A DNA stretch of 64,000 nt, taken from the NCBI GenBank assembly GCA_947382355.1, contig CANCYR010000006.1, positions 1-64,000 on the forward strand. Direction: 5' to 3'. Shown piece after piece: positions 1 to 7,831 of the stretch. Made by a program: the position numbers and the translations under genes. The notes under the pieces were generated by a model. The model had not been told where the DNA came from. It worked only from the letters and a program-made list of their open reading frames with translations, and ran no database searches. This DNA is from an uncultured Lachnospiraceae bacterium (GTDB taxonomy: Bacteria > Bacillota > Clostridia > Lachnospirales > Lachnospiraceae). How positions within the stretch are numbered: position 1 is the stretch's first letter; each line of letters begins with the position of its first letter.

Positions 1-2
1 TG

Positions 3-305
3 TGTGAGATGCAGGCGGTCTCCCATGAGGAGGGGAGCAGCTTTGAGAGCGCGGCTATAAATGCCGCCCATAACAAGTTTGCCAATCTGTCCTATTCCAA
101 CCTGATAGAGCTTACCATGATGAACAATGACACACTGGTGAAGCCGGAGGAGCTGGAGTTCGGACAGGTGGCGGACATCATCTCGGACGGGCAGAGCTAC
201 CGGAGCATTTTGACCGGACGGGAGCGGGGGAAGAACACCAAGCTGGTGTTCGGCACGGTGCGGCTTGATTTGACTAAGATTTTAAGGAGGCAGGAGAATG
301 GCTGA
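3..305 (+). CDS. 3' end of a phage tail-associated protein (partial, begins before the window)
   Basis: The reading frame is open to the left edge, so only about the last 100 residues are visible; the ATG at 9 need not be the start. The text resembles the C-terminal part of uncharacterised phage proteins found just before the receptor-binding tail gene in Clostridia prophages (possibly the DUF5048 group, from memory). It overlaps the next gene by 8 bases (ATG at 298, stop at 303-305), which indicates translational coupling inside a late structural operon. No catalytic motif is seen. The phage context is secure because of the tail, holin and endolysin genes that follow; the family name is not. 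Confidence 0.55.
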   Translation, partial: CEMQAVSHEEGSSFESAAINAAHNKFANLSYSNLIELTMMNNDTLVKPEELEFGQVADIISDGQSYRSILTGRERGKNTKLVFGTVRLDLTKILRRQENG

Positions 306-2427
306 CAACATCACATTGAAAACCTATAAAGGCGGCAATGTCACGCCGCAGGATGACGCCATTATCTACGAGACGGCGATCCCTGGCAGCGGCATCTTCA
401 AGGGCTGCGAGGTGACCTATGCGAGAGGAAATGTACTTCATATTTCGCAGGGATTCGGCATGATACGGGGCAGATTTTTTGAGGTGTATGAAACGGAAAT
501 CGATGTGCGCCTTGCGGATGTGGGGGAAACCCTGTGGGGGCGGGTGTATATCCATCTGGATTTATCCAACACAGATGAACCAATCAAGATACTGGCGCAG
601 GCGGCAGCGGAACTTCCCCCGCTGGATGCGGATGTAAATATCAACTATAATAATTCCTCCTACGATCTGGAGCTTGCCATCTTCAATGTAACTTCCGCAG
701 GCTTGGACGGCCTTACAAAAGTATTTCCCACGCTGAAAGCAGGAAGCGGCGGTGGGGGAGGCGGAGGGGAAACACTCACCCGTGCCACTGCTTATTCCGT
801 GGGGGATGCAGTGACAGCAGTGGGCGCTCCGGGGTGGGCAACGTTTGTATGTACACAGGCAGGAACCACAGCCGCCTATGAGCCTTCCGGGTATTCGAGG
901 ATTACCAAAGCCGGGGACAGGGTGCTGGACGGTACGGCAGTATTTACGGCGAGGAATATCATCGGGGAACTGGACAGCGTCATTTCCTCCAACGCTTCCC
1001 TCGGTGAATCCATGATGGAGCTGGATACAAAAGTAGCGGAGATGATGAGCAGCACCGGGCTTGTGATGAAACTGGTCAGCCTTGCTGAGTACCGGGCATT
1101 GGAAAGTTACAGCGCAAGCACGATATATCTCTGCTATGAGGATGAAGCCACAAAGCGCGTGACAAGGATATTTGTGGGAGAGGACAGGGTGTATGCGGCA
1201 GGGGTGAAAGTGACCTACCAGATCGACATGGGGTATGCGCTGGAGCGGACCGTGCCGGACGGGGAGGATGCCGTTTCCGCTGCCCCGCCTGCTGCACTGG
1301 AGGGCTATACTTTTGTGGGGTGGCGGCAGGATGATTCTGCGGAAAAGAAAGTACTTTCGGAATATATCATCAGCAGCGAGGACCCCTTCACGCTCTATGC
1401 GGTGTTCAAAAAGCAGATGACCATCGGGCTGATGCCAAACGGCGGCACTCTGGCAGAGGGCGGCGCAAAGGAGAGTTTCACCGCTTTCTGTTATTACAAT
1501 AATGGGAATTCCCAGAGCGAACCTACCGAAGTTCCGGCAAGCCCCTATACGAGAAAGAATATGTCTTTCTGCGGATGGAGCATAGATTCCTTCTCTACAC
1601 CGTCCTATAAGCCGGGAGAGGCAGGGGTGTTCCCTGCGGATGCCACGCTCTATGCCATGTGGGTGACAACAGAATATGATTTCCCTTATACGGGGAAGTA
1701 TGCAGAGTTCACCATTCCGCAGGATGGAATCTATGAGTTTGAGGTGTGGGGAGGCTGTGGAGGAAATGCGAAAGTGGATGACCTTGTGGCAGAGGGCGGT
1801 CTTGGTGGGCATTCCAAAGGCTACAAGAAGATGAAAAAAGGGGATGTGGTCTATATATTTAACGGCGGGGCGGCCAATGGCACATCCTATGGGGCCAATG
1901 GCGGGGCCGGCGGGTACAGTTACAGCAGCGGCAAGCAGTACGGCGCAGCGGGCGGAGGTTCCACCCATGTGGCTACCAAATCCGGGGAATTGGGATACAG
2001 CAACAGTAGCAATGGCCTGAACTATAACAACAGGAACTGTGTCCTGATCGTGGCAGGCGGAGGGGGAGGAGGCGCAATTGATAACGGTACCATCCATAAA
2101 GGAGGTGATGGCGGCGGGGAGCGTGGGGGTGACGGTTCCGGTGGTGCGCTGGGAGGCCGGCAGATTTCCACGGGAAGTTACGCTTCTGATAATTTCGGAA
2201 GGGCACCGTCAACCAGTTCATCTGGCAGCACCTGCTATTCTGGTGGCGGAGGTGGATGGTTCGGTGGCAACTATGGAATGAGAGGGGAATCCGGCGCGGG
2301 AGGCTCCGGCTATGTGGACGGCGTTGCTCCTTTTACCCACAATGGGAAATATTACCCTGCGGAAACGGAGGCAGGGGTGAACGATGGGAACGGGAAGGCA
2401 TTCATCCGGTATGTGGAATGTGCGTAG
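298..2427 (+). CDS. Phage receptor-binding tail protein with InlB-type repeats and glycine-rich tip
   Basis: A 709-residue structural protein. Residues 1-150 look like a virion attachment head. A run of seven glycines near residue 152 is a hinge. Residues about 160-215 resemble small carbohydrate-binding modules of tail fibres (GDAV, FVCTQAGTT, GDRVLDGT). Residues about 300-455 hold two InlB B-repeat/Flg_new-like units (GYTFVGW...LYAVF and MSFCGW...LYAMWV). From about residue 462 to the end the chain is extremely glycine-rich, with clusters such as VAGGGGGGG, resembling glycine-rich domains of exported adhesive proteins. The AGGAGG site before ATG 298 is clear. It most likely binds the host surface. 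A terminator follows it, before the lysis genes. Confidence 0.72.
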   Translation: MADNITLKTYKGGNVTPQDDAIIYETAIPGSGIFKGCEVTYARGNVLHISQGFGMIRGRFFEVYETEIDVRLADVGETLWGRVYIHLDLSNTDEPIKILAQAAAELPPLDADVNINYNNSSYDLELAIFNVTSAGLDGLTKVFPTLKAGSGGGGGGGETLTRATAYSVGDAVTAVGAPGWATFVCTQAGTTAAYEPSGYSRITKAGDRVLDGTAVFTARNIIGELDSVISSNASLGESMMELDTKVAEMMSSTGLVMKLVSLAEYRALESYSASTIYLCYEDEATKRVTRIFVGEDRVYAAGVKVTYQIDMGYALERTVPDGEDAVSAAPPAALEGYTFVGWRQDDSAEKKVLSEYIISSEDPFTLYAVFKKQMTIGLMPNGGTLAEGGAKESFTAFCYYNNGNSQSEPTEVPASPYTRKNMSFCGWSIDSFSTPSYKPGEAGVFPADATLYAMWVTTEYDFPYTGKYAEFTIPQDGIYEFEVWGGCGGNAKVDDLVAEGGLGGHSKGYKKMKKGDVVYIFNGGAANGTSYGANGGAGGYSYSSGKQYGAAGGGSTHVATKSGELGYSNSSNGLNYNNRNCVLIVAGGGGGGAIDNGTIHKGGDGGGERGGDGSGGALGGRQISTGSYASDNFGRAPSTSSSGSTCYSGGGGGWFGGNYGMRGESGAGGSGYVDGVAPFTHNGKYYPAETEAGVNDGNGKAFIRYVECA

Positions 2428-2446
2428 GCAGTTTAAAATGATGGGA

Positions 2447-2476
2447 AAGCAGATACGGAAATGTATCTGCTTTTTT
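2447..2476 (+). terminator. Rho-independent terminator between the tail and lysis genes
   Basis: Perfect 10-bp stem (AAGCAGATAC at 2447-2456, GTATCTGCTT at 2463-2472) with a 6-base loop, running into six T residues. It separates the structural operon from holin and endolysin. Confidence 0.8.
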
Positions 2477-2508
2477 CATACACAAAAATTTTAAAAGGAG
2501 GGTTCACT

Positions 2509-2928
2509 ATGAAGGAATTCTGGAACACGATCCAACTTATTTTTGCGGCCATCGGAGGATGGCTCGGCTGGTTCCTCGGAGGCTGTGACGGCCTGCTGTA
2601 TGCGCTGGTCGCATTCGTGGCGGTGGATTACATTACGGGAGTGATGTGTGCCGCCGCAGATAAGAAGCTGTCCAGCGAGGTGGGATTCAAGGGCATCGCA
2701 AAGAAGGTGCTGATCTTCCTGCTGGTGGGGACCGCCAATATCCTCGATGTGCAGGTCATCGGGACGGGGAGTGTCCTGCGGACGGCAGTCATCTTTTTCT
2801 ATATCTCCAACGAGGGCGTGAGCCTTCTGGAGAACGCCGGACGCCTGGGGCTGCCCATCCCGGAGAAGCTGCGCGATATCCTGGCGCAGCTCCATGACAG
2901 GGCAGAAAACGGGAAGGAGGACGAATGA
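2509..2928 (+). CDS. Phage holin (toxin secretion/phage lysis holin family)
   Basis: A 139-residue membrane protein with hydrophobic segments: WLGWFLGGCDGLLYALVAF, a VDYITGVMCA stretch typical of holin family 4, VLIFLLVGTANIL, and a segment around VIFFYISNEGVSLLENAG. The motifs DYITG and SNEGVSLLEN are characteristic of this family. The C-terminus is charged (EKLRDILAQLHDRAENGKEDE). The start at 2509 has an AAGGAGGG site at a good distance; an upstream ATG at 2461 lies in the terminator hairpin and is rejected. Its stop overlaps the endolysin start (ATGA), the usual lysis cassette layout. It would form membrane lesions that let the endolysin reach peptidoglycan. Confidence 0.85.
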   Translation: MKEFWNTIQLIFAAIGGWLGWFLGGCDGLLYALVAFVAVDYITGVMCAAADKKLSSEVGFKGIAKKVLIFLLVGTANILDVQVIGTGSVLRTAVIFFYISNEGVSLLENAGRLGLPIPEKLRDILAQLHDRAENGKEDE

Positions 2929-4268
2929 GCATGAGACTGGTGGAATCGATTCTGACGAGGAATCCCTGCTATACAGCAGGGAGGAAGATCACGGTAAAGG
3001 GGCTGATGCTCCATTCCGTGGGCTGCCCGCAGCCGAAGGCGTCTGTATTCATCAATTCATGGGACAGCCCGGTGCATGGTTCATCCTGCGTCCACGGCTT
3101 TATTGACGGGAACGATGGGACGGCATACCAGACGCTCCCCTGGAACCACCGGGGATGGCACTGCGGCAGCGGAAACAAGGGGAGCGGGAACAATACCCAT
3201 ATCGGGGTGGAGATGTGCGAGCCTGCGTGTATCAAGTACACGGCAGGCTCTAACTTTACCTGTTCTGACATGGCAGCGGCAAAAGCGGTGGCAAAACGCA
3301 CCTATGATGCGGCGGTGGAGCTGTTCGCCATGCTCTGTAAAAAATACAGCCTGAATCCATTGGAGGATGGCGTGGTCATCAGCCACAGGGAAGGACACAG
3401 CCGGGGCATTGCCAGCAACCACGGCGACCCGGAGCATTTGTGGGCGCAGCTTGGGATGGGGTACACGATGGACGGATTCCGCAAGGCGGTCAAAGCGGCA
3501 ATGGGCGGCACTGCTTCTGGCACAGACAGATACACCAAGATCATGGGGAATGCCACGGCAACGGCGGAGCAGATGAAAGCATATCTGAAAGCGAAGAACC
3601 CGTCCGTGGCGCAGTCCGTCCTCGACATGGTTCCGCTGTACCTTTCGGAAGGAAAAGCAGAAGGAGTCCGTGGCGACATTGCCTTTGCGCAGTCCTGCCT
3701 TGAGACCGGGAACTTCACCTTTTCCGGCTCTGCGGTCACGCTTTCACAGAACAACTTCTGCGGCATGGGCGTGACTTCTAACGGTGTAAAGGGGAATTCC
3801 TTTGACACGCCGCAGCTCGGCATCCGGGCGCAGGTGCAGCACTTAAAAGCCTACGCTTCCACGGATGCGCTGAAGAATGCCTGTATCGACCCGCGTTTCA
3901 AGTATGTCACGAGGGGCTGTGCGGAATATGTGGAGTGGCTTGGGCAGAAAGAAAATCCGGATGGGAAAGGATGGGCGGCGGGAGCCGGGTACGGGGAGAA
4001 GATACTCGCCATCCTGGAAGGCATTCTTGGGATGACGGTTTCCGCACCACTCCCTTACCGTGTGCGGGTATCCATCCCTGACCTGAACATCCGGAAAGGG
4101 CCGGGGACAGGATACAGCCGGACGGGGAAACAGACAGGAGCCGGTATCTTTACAATCGTGGAGGAGTCAGACGGAGAGGGCGCATCCAGATGGGGGCTCC
4201 TGAAAGCATATCAGGAAAAAAGAAACGGATGGATATCGCTGGACTATACAGAAAAGGTGGATGGATAA
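2925..4268 (+). CDS. Modular endolysin: N-acetylmuramoyl-L-alanine amidase, glucosaminidase and SH3 domains
   Basis: A 447-residue lysis enzyme. Residues about 20-190 form an Amidase_2/PGRP-like domain with candidate zinc ligands and active-site surroundings (LMLHSVGC, WNHRGWHCG, SHREGHSRGIASNHGDP). Residues about 210-375 match a mannosyl-glycoprotein endo-beta-N-acetylglucosaminidase domain (AFAQSCLETGNFTFSG, NNFCGMG, KAYAST). Residues about 385-447 are a bacterial SH3 domain (LNIRKGPGTGYSRTGK). It should therefore cut both the amide and the glycan bonds of peptidoglycan. There is no signal peptide, as expected for holin-dependent release. The ATG overlaps the holin stop; ATG 2931 is an alternative. 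Confidence 0.9.
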   Translation: MSMRLVESILTRNPCYTAGRKITVKGLMLHSVGCPQPKASVFINSWDSPVHGSSCVHGFIDGNDGTAYQTLPWNHRGWHCGSGNKGSGNNTHIGVEMCEPACIKYTAGSNFTCSDMAAAKAVAKRTYDAAVELFAMLCKKYSLNPLEDGVVISHREGHSRGIASNHGDPEHLWAQLGMGYTMDGFRKAVKAAMGGTASGTDRYTKIMGNATATAEQMKAYLKAKNPSVAQSVLDMVPLYLSEGKAEGVRGDIAFAQSCLETGNFTFSGSAVTLSQNNFCGMGVTSNGVKGNSFDTPQLGIRAQVQHLKAYASTDALKNACIDPRFKYVTRGCAEYVEWLGQKENPDGKGWAAGAGYGEKILAILEGILGMTVSAPLPYRVRVSIPDLNIRKGPGTGYSRTGKQTGAGIFTIVEESDGEGASRWGLLKAYQEKRNGWISLDYTEKVDG

Positions 4269-4281
4269 TTGTAATAGCAAG

Positions 4282-4328
4282 AATGCCCGCGGAAGGCTTA
4301 CAGCTTTCCGAGGGCATTATTTTTTTTT
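4282..4328 (+). terminator. Rho-independent terminator after the endolysin gene
   Basis: Inverted repeat AATGCCC...GGGCATT with an inner GGAAGGC/GCTTTCC stem, followed by a run of nine T residues. Nearly the same outer stem is used at 5172-5222. Confidence 0.85.
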
Positions 4329-4339
4329 GCCGTGCCGCC

Positions 4340-4594
4340 TTAACTGCCATCATCATCAGAACCGTTCGGCACGAGCAGTTCCTCCATGCGTACCTCCAAT
4401 ATCCTGCTGAGCATGTACAGGTTGTCGATGGAGGGCATGGTCTGGCCTTTGAACCAGCGGTACAGCGGCTGTGGGCAGGACAGCCCAAGCATCTCCTGCA
4501 GTTCCTTTATGCTGTAGCCGCTCTGCTTTACCGCACAGTATATCTTTTTTCCCGTCAGCACGGCATCCAGGGTTGTAAATGTATTCTTCTTCAC
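4340..4594 (-). CDS. Small XRE-family helix-turn-helix protein
   Basis: An 84-residue protein on the minus strand with a Cro/CI-type HTH at about residues 18-70 (SGYSIKELQEMLGLS, LYRWFKGQTMPSIDNLYMLSRIL). The AAGGAGG site lies six bases before the ATG at 4594. Upstream is a good promoter (TTGATA, 17 bases, TAATAT). The next rightward gene has its own divergent promoter, so this protein could control both; that is inference. It is shorter than a CI-type repressor and has no second domain, so a Cro-like or accessory regulator is likely. Confidence 0.72.
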   Translation of the reverse strand: MKKNTFTTLDAVLTGKKIYCAVKQSGYSIKELQEMLGLSCPQPLYRWFKGQTMPSIDNLYMLSRILEVRMEELLVPNGSDDDGS

Positions 4595-4623
4595 CGCATT
4601 GGCTCCTCCTTTCCGTGTGTGGC

Positions 4624-4652
4624 ATATTAACTCTGAAACGGATTATTATCAA
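4624..4652 (-). promoter_or_regulatory. Promoter of the XRE gene (minus strand)
   Basis: Read on the minus strand: TTGATA, 17-base spacer ending TTTCAGAGT, then TAATAT. The spacer end is shared with the promoter at 5586-5614. Confidence 0.6.
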
Positions 4653-4699
4653 CTGGAAAACGAGTATAAAATAAAAATCCCTGACGGGAGAAAAACCGC

Positions 4700-4729
4700 T
4701 TGCTATATGGAAAAACTTATGCTTATATA
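4700..4729 (+). promoter_or_regulatory. Divergent promoter for the 128-residue phage protein
   Basis: TTGCTA at 4700-4705, 18-base spacer, TATATA at 4724-4729. It lies about 50 bases from the divergent XRE promoter. Confidence 0.45.
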
Positions 4730-4768
4730 GGATACGCCCAAAAACCGGAAGAGCAGGAGGTGATAAAA

Positions 4769-5155
4769 ATGCAGGAGGCATATATTTCAGAGGAGGAGCA
4801 TGAAAAGTGCAGGAAGGTGGCGGAGACCTTCAGGGAGGCACTCGCGGAGGAAGACCTTGTGGTACTGGATGCCGGGAGGTTCGGTTTCGTGAAGCTCCAG
4901 TATTACAAGCCGCCGTGGGGGTTCGACAATGTGACGACATTCGTGGATGCAGGGACATTGTTCGATGACCTGTGGGAGGAGTGGATGAATTCGCAGCTCC
5001 TTGGCTATGCGAAGGATACGCCGATGGTAGAGCTGGACTATGATGAGATATTCCGGTGCATGCCAAAGGAGATGCAGGATTCCTATGTGCTGAAGAAGCA
5101 GGAATTCATGGAAGCCGCAGGGTGCGGTTTCCTGTCGGGCTTTAAAAAGCCCTGA
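4769..5155 (+). CDS. Uncharacterised phage-associated acidic protein
   Basis: A 128-residue acidic soluble protein, not recognised beyond its prophage setting. It starts at ATG 4769, placed after AGGAGGTGAT; a longer frame to 4700 has no site for ribosomes. The sequence is rich in Glu, Asp and aromatic residues, with LFDDLWEEWMNSQLL and ELDYDEIFRCMP segments, and shows no membrane span or metal motif. It is a single-gene transcript closed by a strong terminator and lies between two leftward genes, so it is probably a lysogeny-expressed accessory gene rather than a virion part. Confidence 0.55.
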   Translation: MQEAYISEEEHEKCRKVAETFREALAEEDLVVLDAGRFGFVKLQYYKPPWGFDNVTTFVDAGTLFDDLWEEWMNSQLLGYAKDTPMVELDYDEIFRCMPKEMQDSYVLKKQEFMEAAGCGFLSGFKKP

Positions 5156-5171
5156 AACATATGAAAACGGC

Positions 5172-5223
5172 AATGCCCGCCGGAGCTTCCATCCATGGCT
5201 CTGGCGGGCATTATTTTTTTTTG
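5172..5223 (+). terminator. Rho-independent terminator after the 128-residue gene
   Basis: Stem AATGCCCGCCGGAGC paired with GGCTCTGGCGGGCATT, followed by ten T residues in eleven bases. The outer stem resembles the terminator at 4282-4328. Confidence 0.85.
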
Positions 5224-5241
5224 CCTTTTTAGAATTGTGCT

Positions 5242-5556
5242 TTAATCTGCGGCGGCGGGGCTGATCTCTCCCCACCTCGGAACTTGCAGGGTGTTGCGGA
5301 ACAATTCAGTGCAGTCTGAAAAGCCGAGCAGATAGGCAAGCGCACCGTACCGTGCGCCGAGTGCGTTCTGCTCGCTGACGTACCTGTCGATGAGCAGCCG
5401 CGTTTCCCTCGGCAAACCCATGGCGTCAAGCCGGCCGGAGTATTCGTCTGACTTGCGGAGGATTTCCTGGTAATCCTTATCGGCCGCAACAATGCTGTTC
5501 ATGATGGTATTTACCCGCAGGTCCATAAGCTGGTACATTACGGAATCTTTATCCAT
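5242..5556 (-). CDS. Uncharacterised small helical phage protein
   Basis: A 104-residue minus-strand protein, mostly helical and charged (MDKDSVMYQLMDLRVNTIM, YQEILRKSDEYSGRLDAM). No catalytic motif, zinc site or membrane segment is seen, and I do not recognise a function. GGAGGG precedes the ATG at 5556. Its promoter shares a -10 and spacer motif with that of the XRE gene 1 kb to the left, so both may answer to the same regulator. Small proteins like this are often found near the repressor in Lachnospiraceae prophages. Confidence 0.55.
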   Translation of the reverse strand: MDKDSVMYQLMDLRVNTIMNSIVAADKDYQEILRKSDEYSGRLDAMGLPRETRLLIDRYVSEQNALGARYGALAYLLGFSDCTELFRNTLQVPRWGEISPAAAD

Positions 5557-5585
5557 GCTGGTGTCCCTCCTTTCCTTAGTGGTGG

Positions 5586-5614
5586 ATATTACCTCTGAAT
5601 CAGGGAAATAGCAA
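5586..5614 (-). promoter_or_regulatory. Promoter of the 104-residue gene (minus strand)
   Basis: Read on the minus strand: TTGCTA, 17-base spacer ending TTCAGAGG, then TAATAT. It is built like the promoter at 4624-4652. Confidence 0.6.
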
Positions 5615-5643
5615 CTTATTTTTTCCCTCGCAGACGGGTATCC

Positions 5644-5684
5644 AAAACCGCTTCCAAATCTCCGTATGATGAGGAGGCGGTTTT
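5644..5684 (+). promoter_or_regulatory. Hairpin covering the ribosome binding site of the sigma-like HTH gene
   Basis: AAAACCGCTTCC (5644-5655) pairs with GGAGGCGGTTTT (5673-5684), 12 pairs with one G-U. The 3' arm contains the AGGAGG site and ends at the ATG at 5685, so folding would hide the start site. It could instead act as a weak terminator. Confidence 0.55.
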
Positions 5685-6107
5685 ATGACTGACATTCAAA
5701 AAGACAGGATACGGGAGATGAGGGCCGATGGTTATGGATATGTAAAGATTGCACGGGAACTTGGGCTTTCGGAGAATACAGTAAAATCATTCTGCAGGAG
5801 GAAGGGGCTGAACGGGGCAGTGGCAGACTTAAAGGCTTTGCCGGGGGATGCCGGAAACGGTGTCTGCCTGTGCTGTGGGGCAGAGGTGCAGCAGGTTCCG
5901 GGGCGGAAAGCCAAGAAGTTCTGTTCGGACAAATGCCGGAATAAATGGTGGAACAGCCATTTAGACCTGGTGGACCGCAAGGCACATTATGAATTCGTGT
6001 GCGCCTGCTGCAATAAGCCGTTCACGGCCTACGGCAACGCAGGGAGGAAATACTGCTCCCATGCGTGTTATGTGGCTGATAGGTTCGGGGGTGGCGCGGA
6101 TGAGTGA
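5685..6107 (+). CDS. Sigma-like HTH protein with paired zinc fingers
   Basis: A 140-residue protein. Residues 5-42 form a sigma-70 region-4-like or resolvase-like HTH (IREMRADGYGYVKIARELGLSENTVKSFCRR). Two cysteine zinc-ribbon units follow: CLCCGAEV...KFCSDKCRNKWW (about residues 62-90) and CACCNKPF...KYCSHACY (about 105-130). Similar proteins are often annotated as RNA polymerase sigma-70-like and sit just before serine recombinases in Lachnospiraceae elements. It probably binds DNA and may regulate, or act as directionality factor for, the recombinases; that is inference. It overlaps the next gene by 8 bases. Confidence 0.68.
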   Translation: MTDIQKDRIREMRADGYGYVKIARELGLSENTVKSFCRRKGLNGAVADLKALPGDAGNGVCLCCGAEVQQVPGRKAKKFCSDKCRNKWWNSHLDLVDRKAHYEFVCACCNKPFTAYGNAGRKYCSHACYVADRFGGGADE

Positions 6108-6318
6108 AGAACAGTTCCAGAATGAAAAGATGTACCACGCCACCATGAACATAGCGAAAGCCCTCATGGGACAGGGGGCGATGACGGCCGAGGAGTACCG
6201 TCAGATTGATACAATTTTCCGCAATAAATACCGCCCGATTTTGTTCAGTTTACGGACCGAAATAGGTGGATATAAGGCTGATCCTATGGCATCATGTGAT
6301 ACTGACAAGGAGGGATGA
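6100..6318 (+). CDS. Small SHOCT-domain-like protein
   Basis: A 72-residue protein. The segment AKALMGQGAMTAEEYRQID resembles the short C-terminal oligomerisation (SHOCT) motif: a short helix, Gly-x-x-Thr/Ser-x-x-Glu-Tyr/Phe, then a second helix. It starts at ATG 6100 inside the end of the previous gene (8-base overlap) and ends one base before the recombinase ATG, so the three genes are translated together. Function unknown; the fixed position between the HTH protein and the recombinases suggests a role in integration or excision. Confidence 0.58.
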   Translation: MSEEQFQNEKMYHATMNIAKALMGQGAMTAEEYRQIDTIFRNKYRPILFSLRTEIGGYKADPMASCDTDKEG

Positions 6319-6319
6319 C

Positions 6320-7831
6320 ATGCCGAAGATCAGCGTAATTAAGCCGCATAGGCCGCGGCTTAAGAGAAAGAAGAAAGTGGCTGCATATACCAGGGTATCG
6401 ATGGAAACGGAAATGCTCCTGCATTCCCTTTCTGCACAGGTCAGCTACTATAACGGCCTGATACAAAGTAATCCGGATTGGGAGTTCGCGGGGATATATG
6501 CGGATGAAGGCATCAGCGGGACCAGCACGGCTCACCGGGATGACTTTAACAGGATGGTTGCAGACTGCGAGGCCGGGAAGATTGACATGGTGCTTGTCAA
6601 GTCCATCAGCCGTTTCGCAAGGGACACTGTGGACACGCTGGAGACGACAAGGCACCTGAAGGAGCTTGGGGTAGATGTTTACTTTGAAAGGGAGAACATC
6701 CACTCCATTTCCGATGAGGGCGAGCTGCTGCTCACCCTGCTCGCATCCTTTGCGCAGGAAGAGTCCCGCAGCATTTCCGAGAATGTAAAGTGGGGAATCC
6801 GGAAGCGTTTTGAGCAGGGGATACCAAACGGGCATAAGGCGCCATACGGATATGAGTGGGATGGAGAAATGTACCATGTCATACCAGAGCAGGGAGAGAT
6901 TGTAAAGGAGATTTTTGCAAGATACCTTTCCGGAGCATCTGCATACGGGATTGCAAAGGAACTTTCGGGGAGGGGGATCAAGGGGCAGAAGGATGTCCCG
7001 ATGGATGATTCTACGATCAAGTTCATCCTTACAAATCCTTCTTATACGGGCTCCATGCTCCTCCAGAAGAATTTCATTTCCGAGGGGCATACAAGGAAAA
7101 GGAACAGGGGCGAGCTGCCCATGTACATGGTGGAAGGGATGTTCGAACCGCTTATCGCACAGGAGGATTTTGAAAAGGCGCAGCACATACGGGAAGAGAG
7201 GGCGGCTGCCAGCGCCAGCAGAAATACTACATTGACGGCTTTTTCCGGCCTGGTACGGTGCGGAGAATGTGGCTGTTCGGTCAGCCGGCGTACCACGAAG
7301 TACGGCAAGAAATGGAACTGCAATACCAGGGAGCGCAAGGGAAAAGCACAATGCGGGCTCCGGCCGGTTTACGAGACGGAACTGGAGCAGAAGGCAGCCG
7401 CGGCGCTGTGGCTGGATGCCTTTGACGGGGAAACCGTCAGGAGGGAAGTCGGGCAGATCATCATAAACAACGACAGCATCGAATTCCTCATGAAAAACGG
7501 ACAGAGAAGGAAGTTCATGCGGGCATACAGCAGAGGCCACAGCGCATTTTCGCAGAAGATCATCTGCGGATGCTGTGGAAGGAAACTGGAATGCGACTAT
7601 TGGAAAATGGGGCCGAAAGGACAGAAAGAAAAGCGCAGGATGTGGGTATGCCGGGGCTGCTCTTTCCGCAGACTGCCGGATGACGAATTCCGGGAGGCGG
7701 TGGTGGGAGTCCTTGGAAAAGAGGATTATGAACCGCGTTTCGTGAAGGAGGTCGCGGATGTGACAGCATTTGAGGACAGGTTTGAATTTCATTTTACGGA
7801 AGGGAGGGTGGTCATATGGCAAAGAAAGTAA
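6320..7831 (+). CDS. Large serine recombinase, first of a pair
   Basis: A 503-residue site-specific DNA recombinase. The resolvase catalytic domain spans about residues 18-165, with the nucleophile Ser27 in AYTRVS and supporting motifs (GISGTST, VKSISRFARDT, EESRSISEN). A recombinase domain (about 180-290) binds the att site. A zinc ribbon (CGECGCSV...CNTRERKGKAQCG) follows, then a second cysteine cluster (CGCCGRKLE...CRGCSFR). The second cluster stands where a long coiled coil is usual, so the C-terminal part is atypical. Start ATG 6320 has AAGGAGGG before it; the frame upstream to 6266 lacks a site. It overlaps the next recombinase by 16 bases. Confidence 0.9.
   Translation: MPKISVIKPHRPRLKRKKKVAAYTRVSMETEMLLHSLSAQVSYYNGLIQSNPDWEFAGIYADEGISGTSTAHRDDFNRMVADCEAGKIDMVLVKSISRFARDTVDTLETTRHLKELGVDVYFERENIHSISDEGELLLTLLASFAQEESRSISENVKWGIRKRFEQGIPNGHKAPYGYEWDGEMYHVIPEQGEIVKEIFARYLSGASAYGIAKELSGRGIKGQKDVPMDDSTIKFILTNPSYTGSMLLQKNFISEGHTRKRNRGELPMYMVEGMFEPLIAQEDFEKAQHIREERAAASASRNTTLTAFSGLVRCGECGCSVSRRTTKYGKKWNCNTRERKGKAQCGLRPVYETELEQKAAAALWLDAFDGETVRREVGQIIINNDSIEFLMKNGQRRKFMRAYSRGHSAFSQKIICGCCGRKLECDYWKMGPKGQKEKRRMWVCRGCSFRRLPDDEFREAVVGVLGKEDYEPRFVKEVADVTAFEDRFEFHFTEGRVVIWQRK

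Noticed and set aside
562..2097. A 511-residue open frame on the minus strand opposite the tail protein
   Set aside because: It arises from the GC- and glycine-rich coding of the plus-strand gene; no ribosome site, no domain, odd Cys/His/Pro composition.
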